DNA from: Tubiluchus corallicola
Taxonomy: Eukaryota; Priapulida; Priapulimorpha; Priapulimorphida; Tubiluchidae
DNA length: 64,000 nt
NCBI GenBank assembly: GCA_030141605.1
Contig: JAQGDQ010000178.1
Span: forward strand, 1 to 64,000
Direction: 5' to 3'
Shown: positions 1-12,310 of the stretch, piece by piece
Layout of the letters: each line of letters opens with the position of its first letter
Numbering within the stretch: the first letter of the stretch is position 1
Program-made: the position numbers and the translations under genes
Notes under the pieces: generated by a model
The model's input: only the letters and a program-made list of their open reading frames with translations
The model's database searches: none
Told to the model about the DNA's origin: nothing

Positions 1-2207
1 ATAAGTAAAAAAATACTGGCATTTATGGGAGCACAGGATATTTTCCCTGCCATTTATACCCTAGTGAATATGGAGCAGATATCACAAGAATCTATAATAC
101 ATATATATATGGTTGATTAACATCCATTTCTATGCATATATCAGACCAGCCCTTAGACAAGTTACTAACCAGCTACTATTACTCTATTTAGACTACAGAA
201 CAAATACAGGCTTTCCCAAACCAATCATTAAATGACAAATAATCTGCAGTTGAAGCAGCAGTATTGATCATTTGGGGGGAGTAATAATCATCGATAGAAT
301 TTTGGTATGTGTATTAATTAATTGCCATCTATTGACTAGGGCACTTTAAAAAACAAAAATTTGGATAGCTGAGTTTTTGAGAATGCCTTCAAACATCTAA
401 TACTATTATAGGTCACTGGTGGAAATAACATAGCTAATGTTTAGGCTTTCTTATATGTAATATATATTTTCTTTGCTTAATTATATTAAGTAAATTGGTC
501 AAGCTCTGTTTACTACCTTTATATAACAATTGGTCCATAATTGGCCATAAATAATGCCTTTGGGCATTGCTTAATGGGGCACGCTCATTTAACCTGCATT
601 TTGAGGAAAGTGGCAGACGGAAGCACAGGTTAAAATGGTATAACAATGTTACGTTACTTAATCCTTGAATATAGTGGCAAGTAGCACGTTTGAGGTCACT
701 GGCCATTGTGAATTTTGGTTTGTGGTCATCCTTTTGAGGTCATTTGGCCATAGAAACTCCACAAGTGTTCCTTTCATAGGTGACAAAGTTTGTAAAGCTA
801 GTTTTAACACCAAGAAAGTAGTATAGAAAAAACAAACTTTGTTTAAATTATTAAGTTATTTAACATCCCTAGCTGTATTTGCTAGTATTTATATGTTAGC
901 AATCAAATTAAAATTCATATTTGAGTGAAATAGGTATGATTATATTGGCAGCATAACAGGCCTAACATATAAAGAGGCTTTCAGTTTATGTAAAAATTGC
1001 TTATTTTTAATCGCTTATAAACCTTTCCTACTTTGATAAAAATGTAAGTTATAATCAGTGCCGCTGGTATCTAGTTGATGTCTGGAGTTTTAAAGCTGAT
1101 AACTCGTGGAATTAGTGCTCTAGTCAGAATCTGATGTAATATGAAGTGTTAAATGTTTTTTACGTTTGGTAAAGCTTTCACAGCTTGACATTTTGTGCTG
1201 TCGGCATTTTATGCTGCAAAGTAGCTAATACGTCTGGCGTTTTTGTAGTATTTTTTAAGCCACAAATGCAACTGATACAACACGTGTTGCATCGTAAAAT
1301 ATGTAGAGCATCGTAAAGAAGTGCTGCGAATTTATGGAGTAGAATAACTTTTGTAGACTTTTGGTGAGAATCTCAGCATTGTATGTAGAAGGGAACTTCT
1401 TTCAATAGAGTTTAACACTTGCATTTATGTATTAAACTATATCTTTCTTGATTGTATATCAACCGTGATAATTTTTTGTACTGGGTTTTCTGCGCAATTG
1501 TATTATAATGTAAAGTATACAGTTTATAGTAGGCTGTCGAATTTGTAATGTTGACCTGCGTGTTGTCTACTTTCCGATTTTGAGAGTTTTGTTCGATGAG
1601 ATATTTTTCTGACCTTGGGCAGACAGCTGGACACTGGTTAGAAGGTAACAATACTTCATTACTTTGTAGTTAATTAAGTTGATATTTAAAATTTAACTAG
1701 TACTTTTTCATTGATAATAGAATAACGTATTTGTGCTAAGTTTTGCTCTAACAACCATCCTTCTCTGTAATTCTTAACTAAGACATTTAACCAATCTAAG
1801 CAGCTTAAGCAGCTATGCCCAGCTAATGACATTGAAGTGATTCTAAGGCTACCTTTGACAAGGCTCAGTGGCTCTCTAGGTAATTTCTTTGATGAATAGC
1901 AAATAGTTAAGAGGCATTAGGGAAGATGTATACAAAGTGGAACATGCGCGTTATCATATCACGTCATCTTATTAGTACCTTAGTCATGGCAGACGTTATT
2001 AGTCACGAATCTACGCATTTATTATCTAATTTAACCGTTAGAGCTAAATTATGGATAGGGTTAGACCGTTAGAGGTATAAGGTGACAGCACATGATTTAC
2101 ATAAGTAGTGAATACGTTTGCAACATGTATGGCATTAATTTTTGATAATAACCACGTTGCAGAGCACCAGGTGAATAATAAGTGATGTGGCTACAGCAGC
2201 ATAGCCA

Positions 2208-2209
2208 TA

Positions 2210-2242
<33 letters not shown>
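2208..2242. repeat. (TA)n microsatellite
   Basis: About 17 TA dinucleotides interrupted once by TG. No coding context. Confidence 0.9.
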
Positions 2243-4842
2243 CCTGCCTTCTGTTGCATTCGTGTATGTCTTACACACGCGTACAATGCACATGCTCTTA
2301 AAGCAATACGTGATACGTATTGGGTAAAAAATGGCAGTGACTGAAAACAGTAAGTTGTATTCAGTTTTATTTACGTTGGGCAAATGTACCTCGTGAGCAC
2401 AGGCTATGTCTTTGTGGAGAAATTCAGACAGAAGAGCATTTTTTGTGCGAGTGCCATGAAAATGCACTTTATAGATCACTGTACGCGTTAAATTATAGTA
2501 ATATAGCAAATTTATTTGACAGAATTATTGTCGATTGGAAATTTCATTTACGACTGTATGCATAGATTTTTGAATTAAATAGTATACCTTTGTTACCGGA
2601 CATATAACCGCATTACTGTGATTATCATATAGGTAAAATATTTGTTTATCACATGTGTACAAATGCTTAGTAAATAGTTTTTTCGCTTTATAGAGTTTAC
2701 AACTAAATTTTTATATCTGTGTATATACCTTATGCAGCTATGTTGAGTCAAATTGTTAGTATGATCTGGAAATCATTACCCGAGCTCTGTCCGCTGATAA
2801 AACCATCGGGTATGCGTTGATTTTGTAATTTTCGTGTTGGAAATTTGATTTTCAGAAATAATATATCTAACTATCTACGCGAAAAAGAGATACGCCTTGC
2901 TTTTGGCTAGGTTTGTTTTGCAAATATTTGTTTGTAATCAAGGCATGCATGCATGAGCTCTTTTCACCAAGTAGTTAAATTTATTTGGTGCATTGTTAGC
3001 CTTGCTTGTTGCAAGTCTGCCGTAATTGCCCATGCAAATATAAGTGCTTTACTAGCATTCCACTTACCTATTATTCTGATTCATTATTTAGTTGGTTTAC
3101 GATGTACTGTCTTCTGGAAGGAAAAAGAAAAATGGAAAATAATACTAAATACAAATATTAAATTTTATAATTTATAACACATTCAGAATCACCAATTTAA
3201 TTCACTAATTTAGTACACACAGGTGCGACAAAAAAAATTCAATAACTCAAATATCGGAAATAGCACAGCACTGCAGAGACAAGGTATGTAATATAGTGCT
3301 TATTCAGTGGTGGTGTTATATGTTGTAAAATTTAAAAAAAATATATTGTTTTGTATATTAATGCATTGTCTTCTACATGAAAATAGTATATAGTATGGAC
3401 TGAAATTTTGATTCTTTTTAATTCAACTTGTTCATTTAGTAACACTTCGTTATATACTGTGGAGCTCCATGACCTACTGAAATCATTTTTGAAAATTGTT
3501 GAATTGTGGTGGGGTGAGTGAGTCAGATTGTTATCAAATTTCACCTTGTTAGAATTAAATGCAAAAAAGGCTGTATAGGCTGCAAAAAAGAATAATTCCT
3601 AGTATTACTAGTATGCTGTAGTAATGTGGCCAAATAGATTATATCATAGCAAATGTGTCAAATGATACAACTATGTAAGTAAATGAGTATAGGTCGGATA
3701 GTAGATTATGCATCCTTTATGGCTCTCCTTGGCTGTTACACTAAAAGTAGGAAAATAGCAATATTTAGTGTGGTTGTCAAATAGATGGTACTGATAGTAG
3801 AATAAGCACTATGTTATCAATTTACGTTTTTAAAATTCAATTAAAGAGGTTTTAAGTCCCTGCTTAGAGGTCATTAAGTATCAGGTATGATTCAATGACA
3901 CCCTGTGCCCAATTTGCTAAGTCATAAATGATAAGAAATTAGGCATAGAAAAAGTGGTTGCACTTGAAATAGTATTAAATTTACTTACCGAGAAATCATT
4001 GCTGTATCAAATTATAAATTATCATTCATTAATGGCTTTTATAGTATTTTGCTGTATTCATGATCATGCATCGTAACACCTATTTATAAATTGCATATGG
4101 CTGACAAGAGACCAGGTGACCTTTAATGTATACGTACGATTATGTATACACACATCATGCTTATAAGCAGTCCTGACCATATCAATTTCGTACACAAACA
4201 CGATAATAACATTCAAATACATATATAACCTGTAGTGCCATTGGTCACTAGTACCTCATTCTGTACTTTGATACGTTTCTTCAACTACTGCTGTGCATTG
4301 CATTACTTGTGTGAACTGGTCACTCACGGTTGTAGCAGTCAGTGCAGATGTGAAAATATAAGTTTTCACGTAGTGTCTTTACAGAATACACACTTCACGG
4401 TATGTCTTTCCGCAAGTTTCATTTGTTTAGGCATACGGTAAGACTTTTTTACACCTACAATAATTAGCCACATTGCAAAGACAAATGTTTTTTATCCCAG
4501 TTCTCTGATGAGAATAATAGATGATCAGTTTGTATGCTCGAGTAGTAATACTGAGTCTAACAGTTGCTTTACTTTTGTCACTGCTACTTCAAGCCAACAC
4601 TAAAGCTTTAGCTTTTATGCAATGAGATTTATGTTATCTGTTCAAAGGTGATCATATTAGTTAAACAATATTAGTAAAATGTTTGTACAATAGTTATTTG
4701 TGCAAGCCGTAGTTTTTGTACTTCTGGTAAGTATGTAGATAGATAAGAAATATTCTATCTACATGCTCGATTATTACAGTAAAAAATCCATAGAGTTAGC
4801 GTCGATTGCAAATACTAAGTGGAGCTTTAGTACAGAAGTTCC

Positions 4843-4980
4843 GTAGATTTACATAACACATATCTGTACATTTACATGACACGTATCCGTACATTTACAT
4901 GACATGTATCTGTACATTTACATGACACGTATCCGTACATTTACATGACACGTATCCGTACATTTACATGACATGTATGT
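4843..4980. repeat. 23-bp tandem repeat, six units
   Basis: Unit GTACATTTACATGACACGTA plus TCC, starting at 4843, 4866, 4889, 4912, 4935 and 4958. The first unit is the most diverged. The rest differ mainly by an alternating CACGTATCC / CATGTATCT variant, so units 2 to 5 look like recent pairwise amplification. Confidence 0.93.
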
Positions 4981-5324
4981 GAATACTTCAAAACTGCATC
5001 GTCCATGGACTATTTTTGCCATACTTACGAATGTAGTTTTTTACTGTACAATATGGTGCACATCGTTTGCCATATAACAGACCATAGGATTTGTATTAGA
5101 ACATGCTGTCCATTGTTGTCTCCGTTTTTGCACGAGTTTAGCAATCTCTCTGTGTGCACTCATGGCATTTAAATCTATGAGAACTTCATTGACATGCCTT
5201 TCATCATAGTACGATTTTATTATGTGCAGGCTGCCTTGTGACCAACCCTTTTATTCCTACATAACCTTGGGAAGGAAATGAATTATTTTTTTGGCTTTTG
5301 GATCACGAGAAAGTACCATTGTAT

Positions 5325-5380
5325 CATTGTACATTTTATGCTTTGGCTTATTCATTGTACATTTTATGCTTTGGCTTATT
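5325..5380. repeat. Perfect 28-bp tandem duplication
   Basis: CATTGTACATTTTATGCTTT followed by GGCTTATT occurs twice head to tail (5325-5352 and 5353-5380) without mismatch, so the duplication is recent. Confidence 0.93.
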
Positions 5381-6506
5381 ACTATGTAACATGTACTAAT
5401 GTATGTATTTCATTGTATATTAGATCATAATTTATTTCTACGTATTTCATCTTCAATTGCTGCACACCATTTCTTCTTCCTGAGGCCTCTTTATCAGTGG
5501 TAACTGTGGCCAGAGGTTTATTTGTCTCTTTGACAGCAATAAACATACGTTTGTAAAAAAGAAGACATCAGCGTTAGTTTTCCATAATTTTAGCTTTTAG
5601 ATTATAAGAAAGTATCAGCTTTAGTTTTCCTGTAGAATGCCATATGATTTTAATACAGTATGAGAATAATTGCTAGTAATCTAGTTTCTTGGTTGTTATA
5701 ATACATTGCTCATTATGCAAAGTATTATTCCATCACTATTTGAGAATCTGGAAATTTATCCTGTGCACACTTTCTTGTTTAAATCTGGTCCCTGAAGACT
5801 TTTTTTATATAGTTGTGCACCTTGCAAGCTGGAATCCAGCACTGGAAACTGATTATCAACGATCTCTGCAGAGGTGTCTTTGTCTCATAGCCAGTACACT
5901 TTTGGATAAGTATGTGTCTTCCCTAAAACGAGATAAGATGTGAAGGGCAGTATGGCCGCAAGAAGCTACCCAAGTGCAACTTTCCCTGAGATTAACTTAC
6001 TGGCCAGGCTTGACTTTGCTTAACTTTGATCACTAAACAGGCTTTGTGACCATTCAGATATTTTTTCTTCAATTGTAATCCCAGGTCTTTTCTTTTTTAT
6101 GCATTTGTATATTTTTAAATCAGTATATGTATTTAGGTTTAACCAGTATGACAACCTGTGTACGATGTCTAAGATATATGTCTATGAAAACATCCCAAAT
6201 GGAGACCTTGTAATTTTGCGCTGGTCACATGTAAGCAAATGTTGTCAAGGCCACCCTTCCAAACTATTGTCCCTATGTAACATGTTTACCTGAGTATCTA
6301 CAGTAATAGTTCATATATACACGAGTTGTGTAGTTTATTTACACAGTCCGTACAAATATTAAATTTATGTCGTCTTACCCGCCAACGTAAGAGGATAATA
6401 TTATGAGATCTGAGTCACTTGATCGTACACTCTGTTGCTCTGCACTCAGCATAAAACCAGAAATTCCTTTATTTGTGGTTTGAGGTGTACACCTTGGTAG
6501 ACGGGT

Positions 6507-6653
6507 ATGTCTTTTATACGCATGTTTAGAGGTGGTGATAATGAAAACGGAAGTGAAGGTGTGAGTTCATCAACATTTTACATCGGATCACTAAAATCGA
6601 GGTCCATTCGGCCCATTTTGAAGGATGGCAGTAGCAAACAAGGCAAGGAAGAG
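6507..6653 (+). CDS. Alternative first coding exon 1 (49 codons), AHCYL N-terminal variant
   Basis: ATG with G at -3 opens a 49-codon frame, MSFIRMFRGGDNENGSEG onwards, ending KQGKEE just before GTACTG. The end is phase 0, so it can join the cassette at 8937 or the exon at 20958. The peptide is Ser/Gly/Arg-rich with no fold. It has RSIRPILKDG at residues 33-42; PILK resembles the PP1-binding SILK motif but lacks its first Ser or Gly. It is too short for ordinary ORF finders, which is why it is easy to miss. The donor is weak (GAG|GTACTG). Evidence is start context, composition and phase. It could be a chance frame, but the same phase 0 end recurs in three further first exons. Predicted isoform 569 aa with the cassette, 534 aa without. 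Confidence 0.55.
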
Positions 6654-8936
6654 GTACTGCAGTAAATATTCATTTTATGAGAATAAATACGCAGTGACTG
6701 GTTGCTGCTCCGTAGCTTGATTGATATGTACATACAGTTTAAAAGGATTTTTCGTATCTGTTAGTGGATGTAGATACAATCTTTAAGAAATGCTATATTA
6801 CTATGTGTCATGGCTGTGAAAATTAGAGTACAATATATACGAAAAAAGTTCAAAATATGGGTGGCATTGAGTTTAATGCAAGGAGAAATTAAGCTCCTGC
6901 GGTTTTTTTGGAATACTAGTACATCTTTGGATTGTTATTTAGAATGTTATAAACCTGTAACAAGTTTCATTAACAAGACAATTTTTTGTTGTAATATGTT
7001 AACAGTTTTTCTTTTGTGAAATGTTTAATAAAAGATGGAAAAACTAGTTATTAGCAGGAGCAAATCTCAGCATCAGTGCTGTTAAATTATTTGCGGTTAT
7101 TGGTACTTGAAAATTTGCCTTTAGATTTGGATTTGAAAACTTACCTGTATTTTCATTTTTATTTCTTTCGAGTTTTTAGATCTATCGTATTTCAATAGTT
7201 CAATGTAAGATTTCACTAGTTTTTTTAATTATCCAAGCTAATAGTTTTATCTAAATGATATTATAGATACCATCAATAGTTTGGTGTAATTTGGTTTTCT
7301 ATCACTTTAAGATTTAAAATTAATGATTGTGCAGCATCATTGTGGTGCAATTTATGTTCATGAAAAAAACATTGCAAGAACCTCAAAAATATTTTACCTG
7401 AAATACCGGTATTTCTGCAAAGTCACACTGCTGTATTTGCTGAAATAACATTTTGCCAGTTAAAAGTGTGTTGTTCTTAATTTTCAGGCTTATATTCATG
7501 AGTGTAAATGCCATAAAATAATGTCTCTACGTCAGCTCCAATTTTCCATCACAATGTCTACCATTTTTCTTGATCTTATATGCATGTAATGATCAATAGT
7601 TAATGCTGTTTCTGAAGTTCAAAAAAGCTTTTATGGAGTGGTGTATAATCTACTTTCTTTTATCCTTGTTACTGCTGACAACTTTTCAATCCTTCCTTCT
7701 CTGATTAATTATCCAAATATTATTGAAATAAAGCAGGTTTTTCAGGTCTGTGGAGTTTTTCTAGTGTTTTGCCCTTCCACTTTTTATATAGCACACGCAA
7801 GGCTCATTACAGTAAAAATATCAGTTAGTATGAAGCATTTGCACATCGCACTTGATGAACTTTGTACTCGCGTCATTATGTATACAAACTAGCATGGCCT
7901 GTTATCATAGATAATTTTGTAAACCAACACTAGTGGTCTTTTGTTGGAATATATTTCAAATTAAAACTGCTGATAATACTTAAAGAGATAATGAGGCCAC
8001 ATGCAAAGACAAAGCAACATTAACACTAATGACTATTTAGCAACTTACATTTACAACAATACAGCTGAGGAATAACAGGCAAATGATAAATAATATGTAG
8101 GATATATGCCTTGGCTTTTGCAGCCCGAAATCTAGACCACTCGGCCACACAACCCACGACAAAATTGCAAGGAAAAAGGCCAAGAAACTATCCAAATTAG
8201 CATTTTTTCTGATTAAATTTTATATGGATAAATGTAGAACAGCAGTGAACATGCTGTGAACTTAGCCAGTACATTTTGGCAAAATTGTGCATGAAATAAT
8301 TTTAAGCACATAGACCCAATTTCAGATTGTAGCCTCCTAGGAAAGAGCTTCTAAACAGACATTGTTACCTGGGAGAGGTTGCTTAACAAATCCTCTTGAT
8401 ATGGCAACAGTCTTGGAGCGCACTACACATTTCTTGATTTTGAAAATAATATCATTCTTGATATCCAAATATTAAAATGCCTTTCTAGTCTCAAAAATTG
8501 AGTGACATTTTTCATCCATAGCAATACCAGAGTGCCAATTGTTAATGAAAGGATTCGTTTTTGTATTTGATGCTGATCTTGTGCTGCCCAGGCTCCATTA
8601 AATTTGAAAGCATTTTGTTTGTGCACTTGCTGGCAAAAGTCTATGGTTTATGTATTGTCAGAAACAATACACGATTGACTGAATCAGAAATTTCTAAATA
8701 TGGGCACATATAGTCTGGAGTCTCAACAGAATGACGTGACATGACGTGTGCTCACAGTGGTTTCCTCGCACCACACATCATTTTTGATTTTCTTCAAGGC
8801 TCAGTCATTGGACCTATACCTTTTGTCATAATATACTTGTACAGAGTTCCTTTCAAGTTAACATTACATTAAATTTTGAGGAATTTCATTTCAGCAGTGC
8901 AGTGGCTAGCAAAGTACATATTTGTTTGTTTTTTAG
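6654..8936 (+). other. Intron between first exon 1 and the cassette exon
   Basis: No gene, recognisable transposon or array seen. It is AT-rich and ends in a good polypyrimidine tract and acceptor (TTTGTTTTTTAG). Confidence 0.6.
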
Positions 8937-9041
8937 TCTAGCAGTGCAGAGGTCTACAAAGCCAGTGAGGAGATAGCAGAGACACGCCGCACTGAGGGAT
9001 CAAAACAAAGTGCTGGACGCAGGAGCCGACACGCGAGCCAG
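8937..9041 (+). CDS. Candidate cassette exon (35 codons, phase 0-0), AHCYL N-terminal variant
   Basis: A strong acceptor (TTTGTTTTTTAG) is followed by an open 105-nt segment that starts SSSAEVYKASEEIAETRR and ends RRSRHASQ, then CAG|GTGAGC. Both ends are phase 0, so it can be included or skipped without shifting frame. A second donor, GGA|GTAAGT at 9051, lies nine bases downstream, stays in frame and adds Val-Ser-Gly. The stretch is charged and disordered with basophilic-kinase-like sites (RRSRHAS). It fits between exon 6507 and exon 20958. There is no known homologue by eye; support is the splice sites and frame. Confidence 0.6.
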
Positions 9042-9984
9042 GTGAGCGGAGTAAGTACTCTTAAAGTATTTATAAATGTTTTTTGAGCTATGTGAATATT
9101 GTAGTTTGAGCGATTTCCAGCCGTTTATTGTAAAAAGGGTTCAGCTACTACCAGTATTACTAAATTATCAAGAATAAATATTAACCACAGGCAAGCTAAA
9201 TGATTTTGAAGAGGATGATGTTATTTTAGAAATATGCTCTTAATTCTTGCATTGTATGAGCACATTTTTATATACTGTAAGACAATCTACGAGTTTGTGC
9301 CAGTTCTTATTGAAAATGTTCAGCGTTTTGAGCAAATGCAGTCATACGATTTGAAGCTTTGTAAAGGTTAATAATGTGAAGAGAATGAAGTTTTTAGTTA
9401 AAATGATCACTTGACTAAAATAGGCTAATTCTCCTTCATAAAACCTGCGTAGGTACTGAAGACATTAGTTTGCTGGTGTTACTTAAATTCGTCTGCCTAC
9501 TCTATCAACTGCTTTGCTACGATTGTTTTTTCTGCTCACACTATCTCATCTTAACACTATCGGATCTATCTGATCGCACTGCAAATGTTCAATAAGGATA
9601 TATGTGCTCCGTTGCGGTAGTTTCATAGGAAGATATCAAGCCTGTCTGAACTTCGTTTTGACATTGTCACATGTTCTGGGGGGGGGGATTACGAGGAGGC
9701 ACCTACAGACGATAAGTTTAACACTAAAATTACCCGTTGGCATACAACCTGTTTCCAATTCTTATTTGCTTCAGCATTTGTAAGTTTCAATCCATATCTC
9801 TGTTTTCACAAGATCATGCAGTACAAGAGTACATTGATAGATATTAATCATTGTATTTAATAGTGTTGTAGGTCTGTGCTAAAGTTCAGAGTACGCAATG
9901 TGTTTCATTACACAAATTCACAGTTTTGTTGCATTGATTCACTTTTATATCCAACATATCATGTGAAAGTCATAGTTCTCTATT

Positions 9985-10068
9985 ATGTCTCGAAAGATCA
10001 GTTGGTTGCCGACCGTAACGGAGGAGATTTCTCCGGCTGGAAGCAGCGAGTTGCGGGAGAGCACTCAC
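9985..10068 (+). CDS. Alternative first coding exon 2 (28 codons), AHCYL short N-terminus
   Basis: ATG with A at -3 opens MSRKISWLPTVTEEISPAGS and ends LRESTH before a consensus GTAAGT donor, phase 0. Joined to 20958-21042 and the common exons it gives a 513-aa protein, the closest in size to vertebrate AHCYL1 (about 530 aa). KISW at residues 4-7 fits the RVxF consensus for PP1 docking ([KR][VI]x[FW]) and sits some 35 residues before the RSFS site; vertebrate IRBIT has its PP1 site (QIQFADD) in a comparable place. Start context, perfect donor, phase and motif agree. No upstream acceptor is needed if transcription starts nearby. Confidence 0.65.
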
Positions 10069-12069
10069 GTAAGTTTCTCCTGCTTTAGACCCTTTATTTG
10101 TACTTCCGTTAGCAGTTCTAACTTTGCTGTGCTTTGCCATATTGTCCATGTTTCTGAACGCTTAATTGCCCAGAGGATTAGAAACAAATCCGCCATATTT
10201 AAGCCATGTTTACCACATCCATATTCTATTTCCTTGTTGTTGATATTAGTGATTCTGATCAGCCTTGGAGCAGTTTCAAGCATGGCTTGCCTTTCATGTC
10301 TTGGTTTTTTAATACTGTATATGCTTCCTTGTTATTTTTGATATTAAAAATCGTAAATTGGATGTTGATCTTATATGAGTTCAGTTTTGGCCTCTGTCCT
10401 GCAAGTGATTTTCGCTTTCACGAGGAGACAGCAACAGGCAATAAATTAACAGTTAAATTAGCCACTAGTACACAAGATTTTGACCAGATTTTTTGGTTTA
10501 TTGTTGAAATTGGCAATCAGTTGTGCTTCTATTTGGCTTTCCTAAAGCAGTTTTGGCTAGAGCCGTATTAGAATGTAAATGCAATTATACAAACATTTTT
10601 TAGTGTTTCTCAGTCAATCTTTAAAGGAAGTAGAATGAAACCAGCAGAATGTCTAGATTTCAAGGAAATAGCTGTTCTGAGAATCGAGCTAATAATTCTT
10701 TGATGTTAGGTACTCACAAGGAAACAAAGTTGCACATATAGTGTTTTAGATCACAGGTTATTTTGAGTTACTGTCCAAGTTGGTCACTTTTTCCCTTTAA
10801 TACTAAAATCTGTCTTGTTAGTTTCATTTAGTCAGTGATCAGAGTCTGAACATCATTGTTTTTCATCATTTTTGCTGGCAGTTTCTTTGCTTCCTTTGGC
10901 TGCTGTGTTGGAAGGTGATTGACCTATCTATTTCATTTATTGTGTGACTGTGTGAAAATCATTTACTTGTGATGTATATATAGCTCAAGATCCAATACTT
11001 GGTAACATCCTGCTGCATTGTGGAATAATAATTTCATTAGGGTAGGCAATCCTGAATCAGTGATATGCATGTAATGTCCCCAAGCCCTCTTGATCAATGA
11101 AGCAAGCTTACATTAGGTGCTCCATTGCACAAGCATGTATAGATACTGCTGTTATTGCACAGTCACTTTGTTATGCATTTAGTAGAGAAAGCAGTTTGAC
11201 GGATCTCACAAATTTCAGATATTTTATAATCCTCAAAAAGTGCGACATTGATTCTAGGTTGCTCCCTAACACTGTAAATTCTTGTTTCTTCAAAAAACAT
11301 ATTTTAATTGTCACAGAATTTATTATTGTTACTTTATATTATCTTACATTTGTTTACTTCTAAATCACATTTTTTTTTCACCGTGGCTGGCCTCTAATTT
11401 GCTTAGTTGACATTTATTTATTTTTATCTTCATTGTATCGTGGTGACATAGCTCTTGGGACAAATATAAATTATTTCATTGCTTTCTGGAAAGCTTATTA
11501 GCAGCACTGACTTGCACTGAATTAAGTCATGTTCAGTCTTTCACTAGGGATATGTGTTGTTTGACTGATGACTCTTATGGTAGCCATCTTACCCTGAACT
11601 GTACAAGTTTATATTTCTAACCAGTCATTAATGCATGAGCCAGGCAGGTGATAATGAATGTCAGTGAATGATCAGTGAATCACAGGTGTGGAGATTACAC
11701 AAGAGACCATTAAAGTATATTAGTTGTGAAGAAATATTATGGGATACATGGCCATTGACTGCTACATAATGCAGTATATTAGTTGTGATATTTCTTGAAT
11801 GTTATTAGATTTTTGCTCTTAAACATTCTCATAAAACTTGTTGAACAGTCTAAAATACTGCTGAATAACTTCTTTGTTTCTCTGCCACGTTTGCTATTGT
11901 AAGTTTCAATCAATTTCTGCATAATAGCCACTGATTATTGCAGTAGTTACATATATATATAGTTTTAGAAATGACTTGGTGCTGCTATTGTCTTCATTTT
12001 TTAAATTCAGTTTATTCTTAATTATCAGAATAAAAAAGAATTGTATCCTTATGACAATGAACCCTTGCG

Positions 12070-12310
12070 GAACTGCACTTCCTGCATTTATTGCTTAAAA
12101 ATTCATGAAATATTAGACTGTGCACTAAAAGTTTCCGTTACTCAAAAAAACTGCATTTATTCCCTTTATTGTTTAGAAATCTGTGAAGCATTTGAAATTC
12201 AAACACTCAAACGTGTGAAGCACCCTTGTGGCAAAAGTTTGAACTACATTTGCTGCGTTTATTGCTTGAAAATTTATGGAATACGGAATACAAGAAACAT
12301 TGCACTTTGA
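12070..12310. repeat. Degenerate repeat, about three copies
   Basis: The string TGCATTTATTGCTTAAAAAT and relatives (CTTTATTGTTTAGAAAT; GCGTTTATTGCTTGAAAAT) recur near 12088, 12165 and 12253, each followed by a similar A-rich stretch. Translated, they read YCLKI or YCLEI three times. Spacing is uneven, so this is an old, decayed array rather than a gene. Confidence 0.45.

Larger units (their letters stand above)
1..6506. other. Region upstream of the first recognised exon
   Basis: AT-rich non-coding sequence. Open frames are short, uneven in composition and match nothing I know. It holds a (TA)n run near 2208-2242, a 23-bp tandem array at 4843-4980 and a perfect 28-bp duplication at 5325-5380, listed separately. 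The last 100 bases before 6507 contain AGCATAAAACC (from 6448), a weak TATA-like string about 60 bases before the ATG. That fits a start site close by but proves nothing. It may be upstream flank, or intron if the gene starts further out. Confidence 0.6.

Noticed and set aside
10206-10571. 121-codon + frame downstream of the exon at 9985
   Set aside because: Starts without ATG, hydrophobic low-complexity translation, and lies in the intron after a consensus donor.
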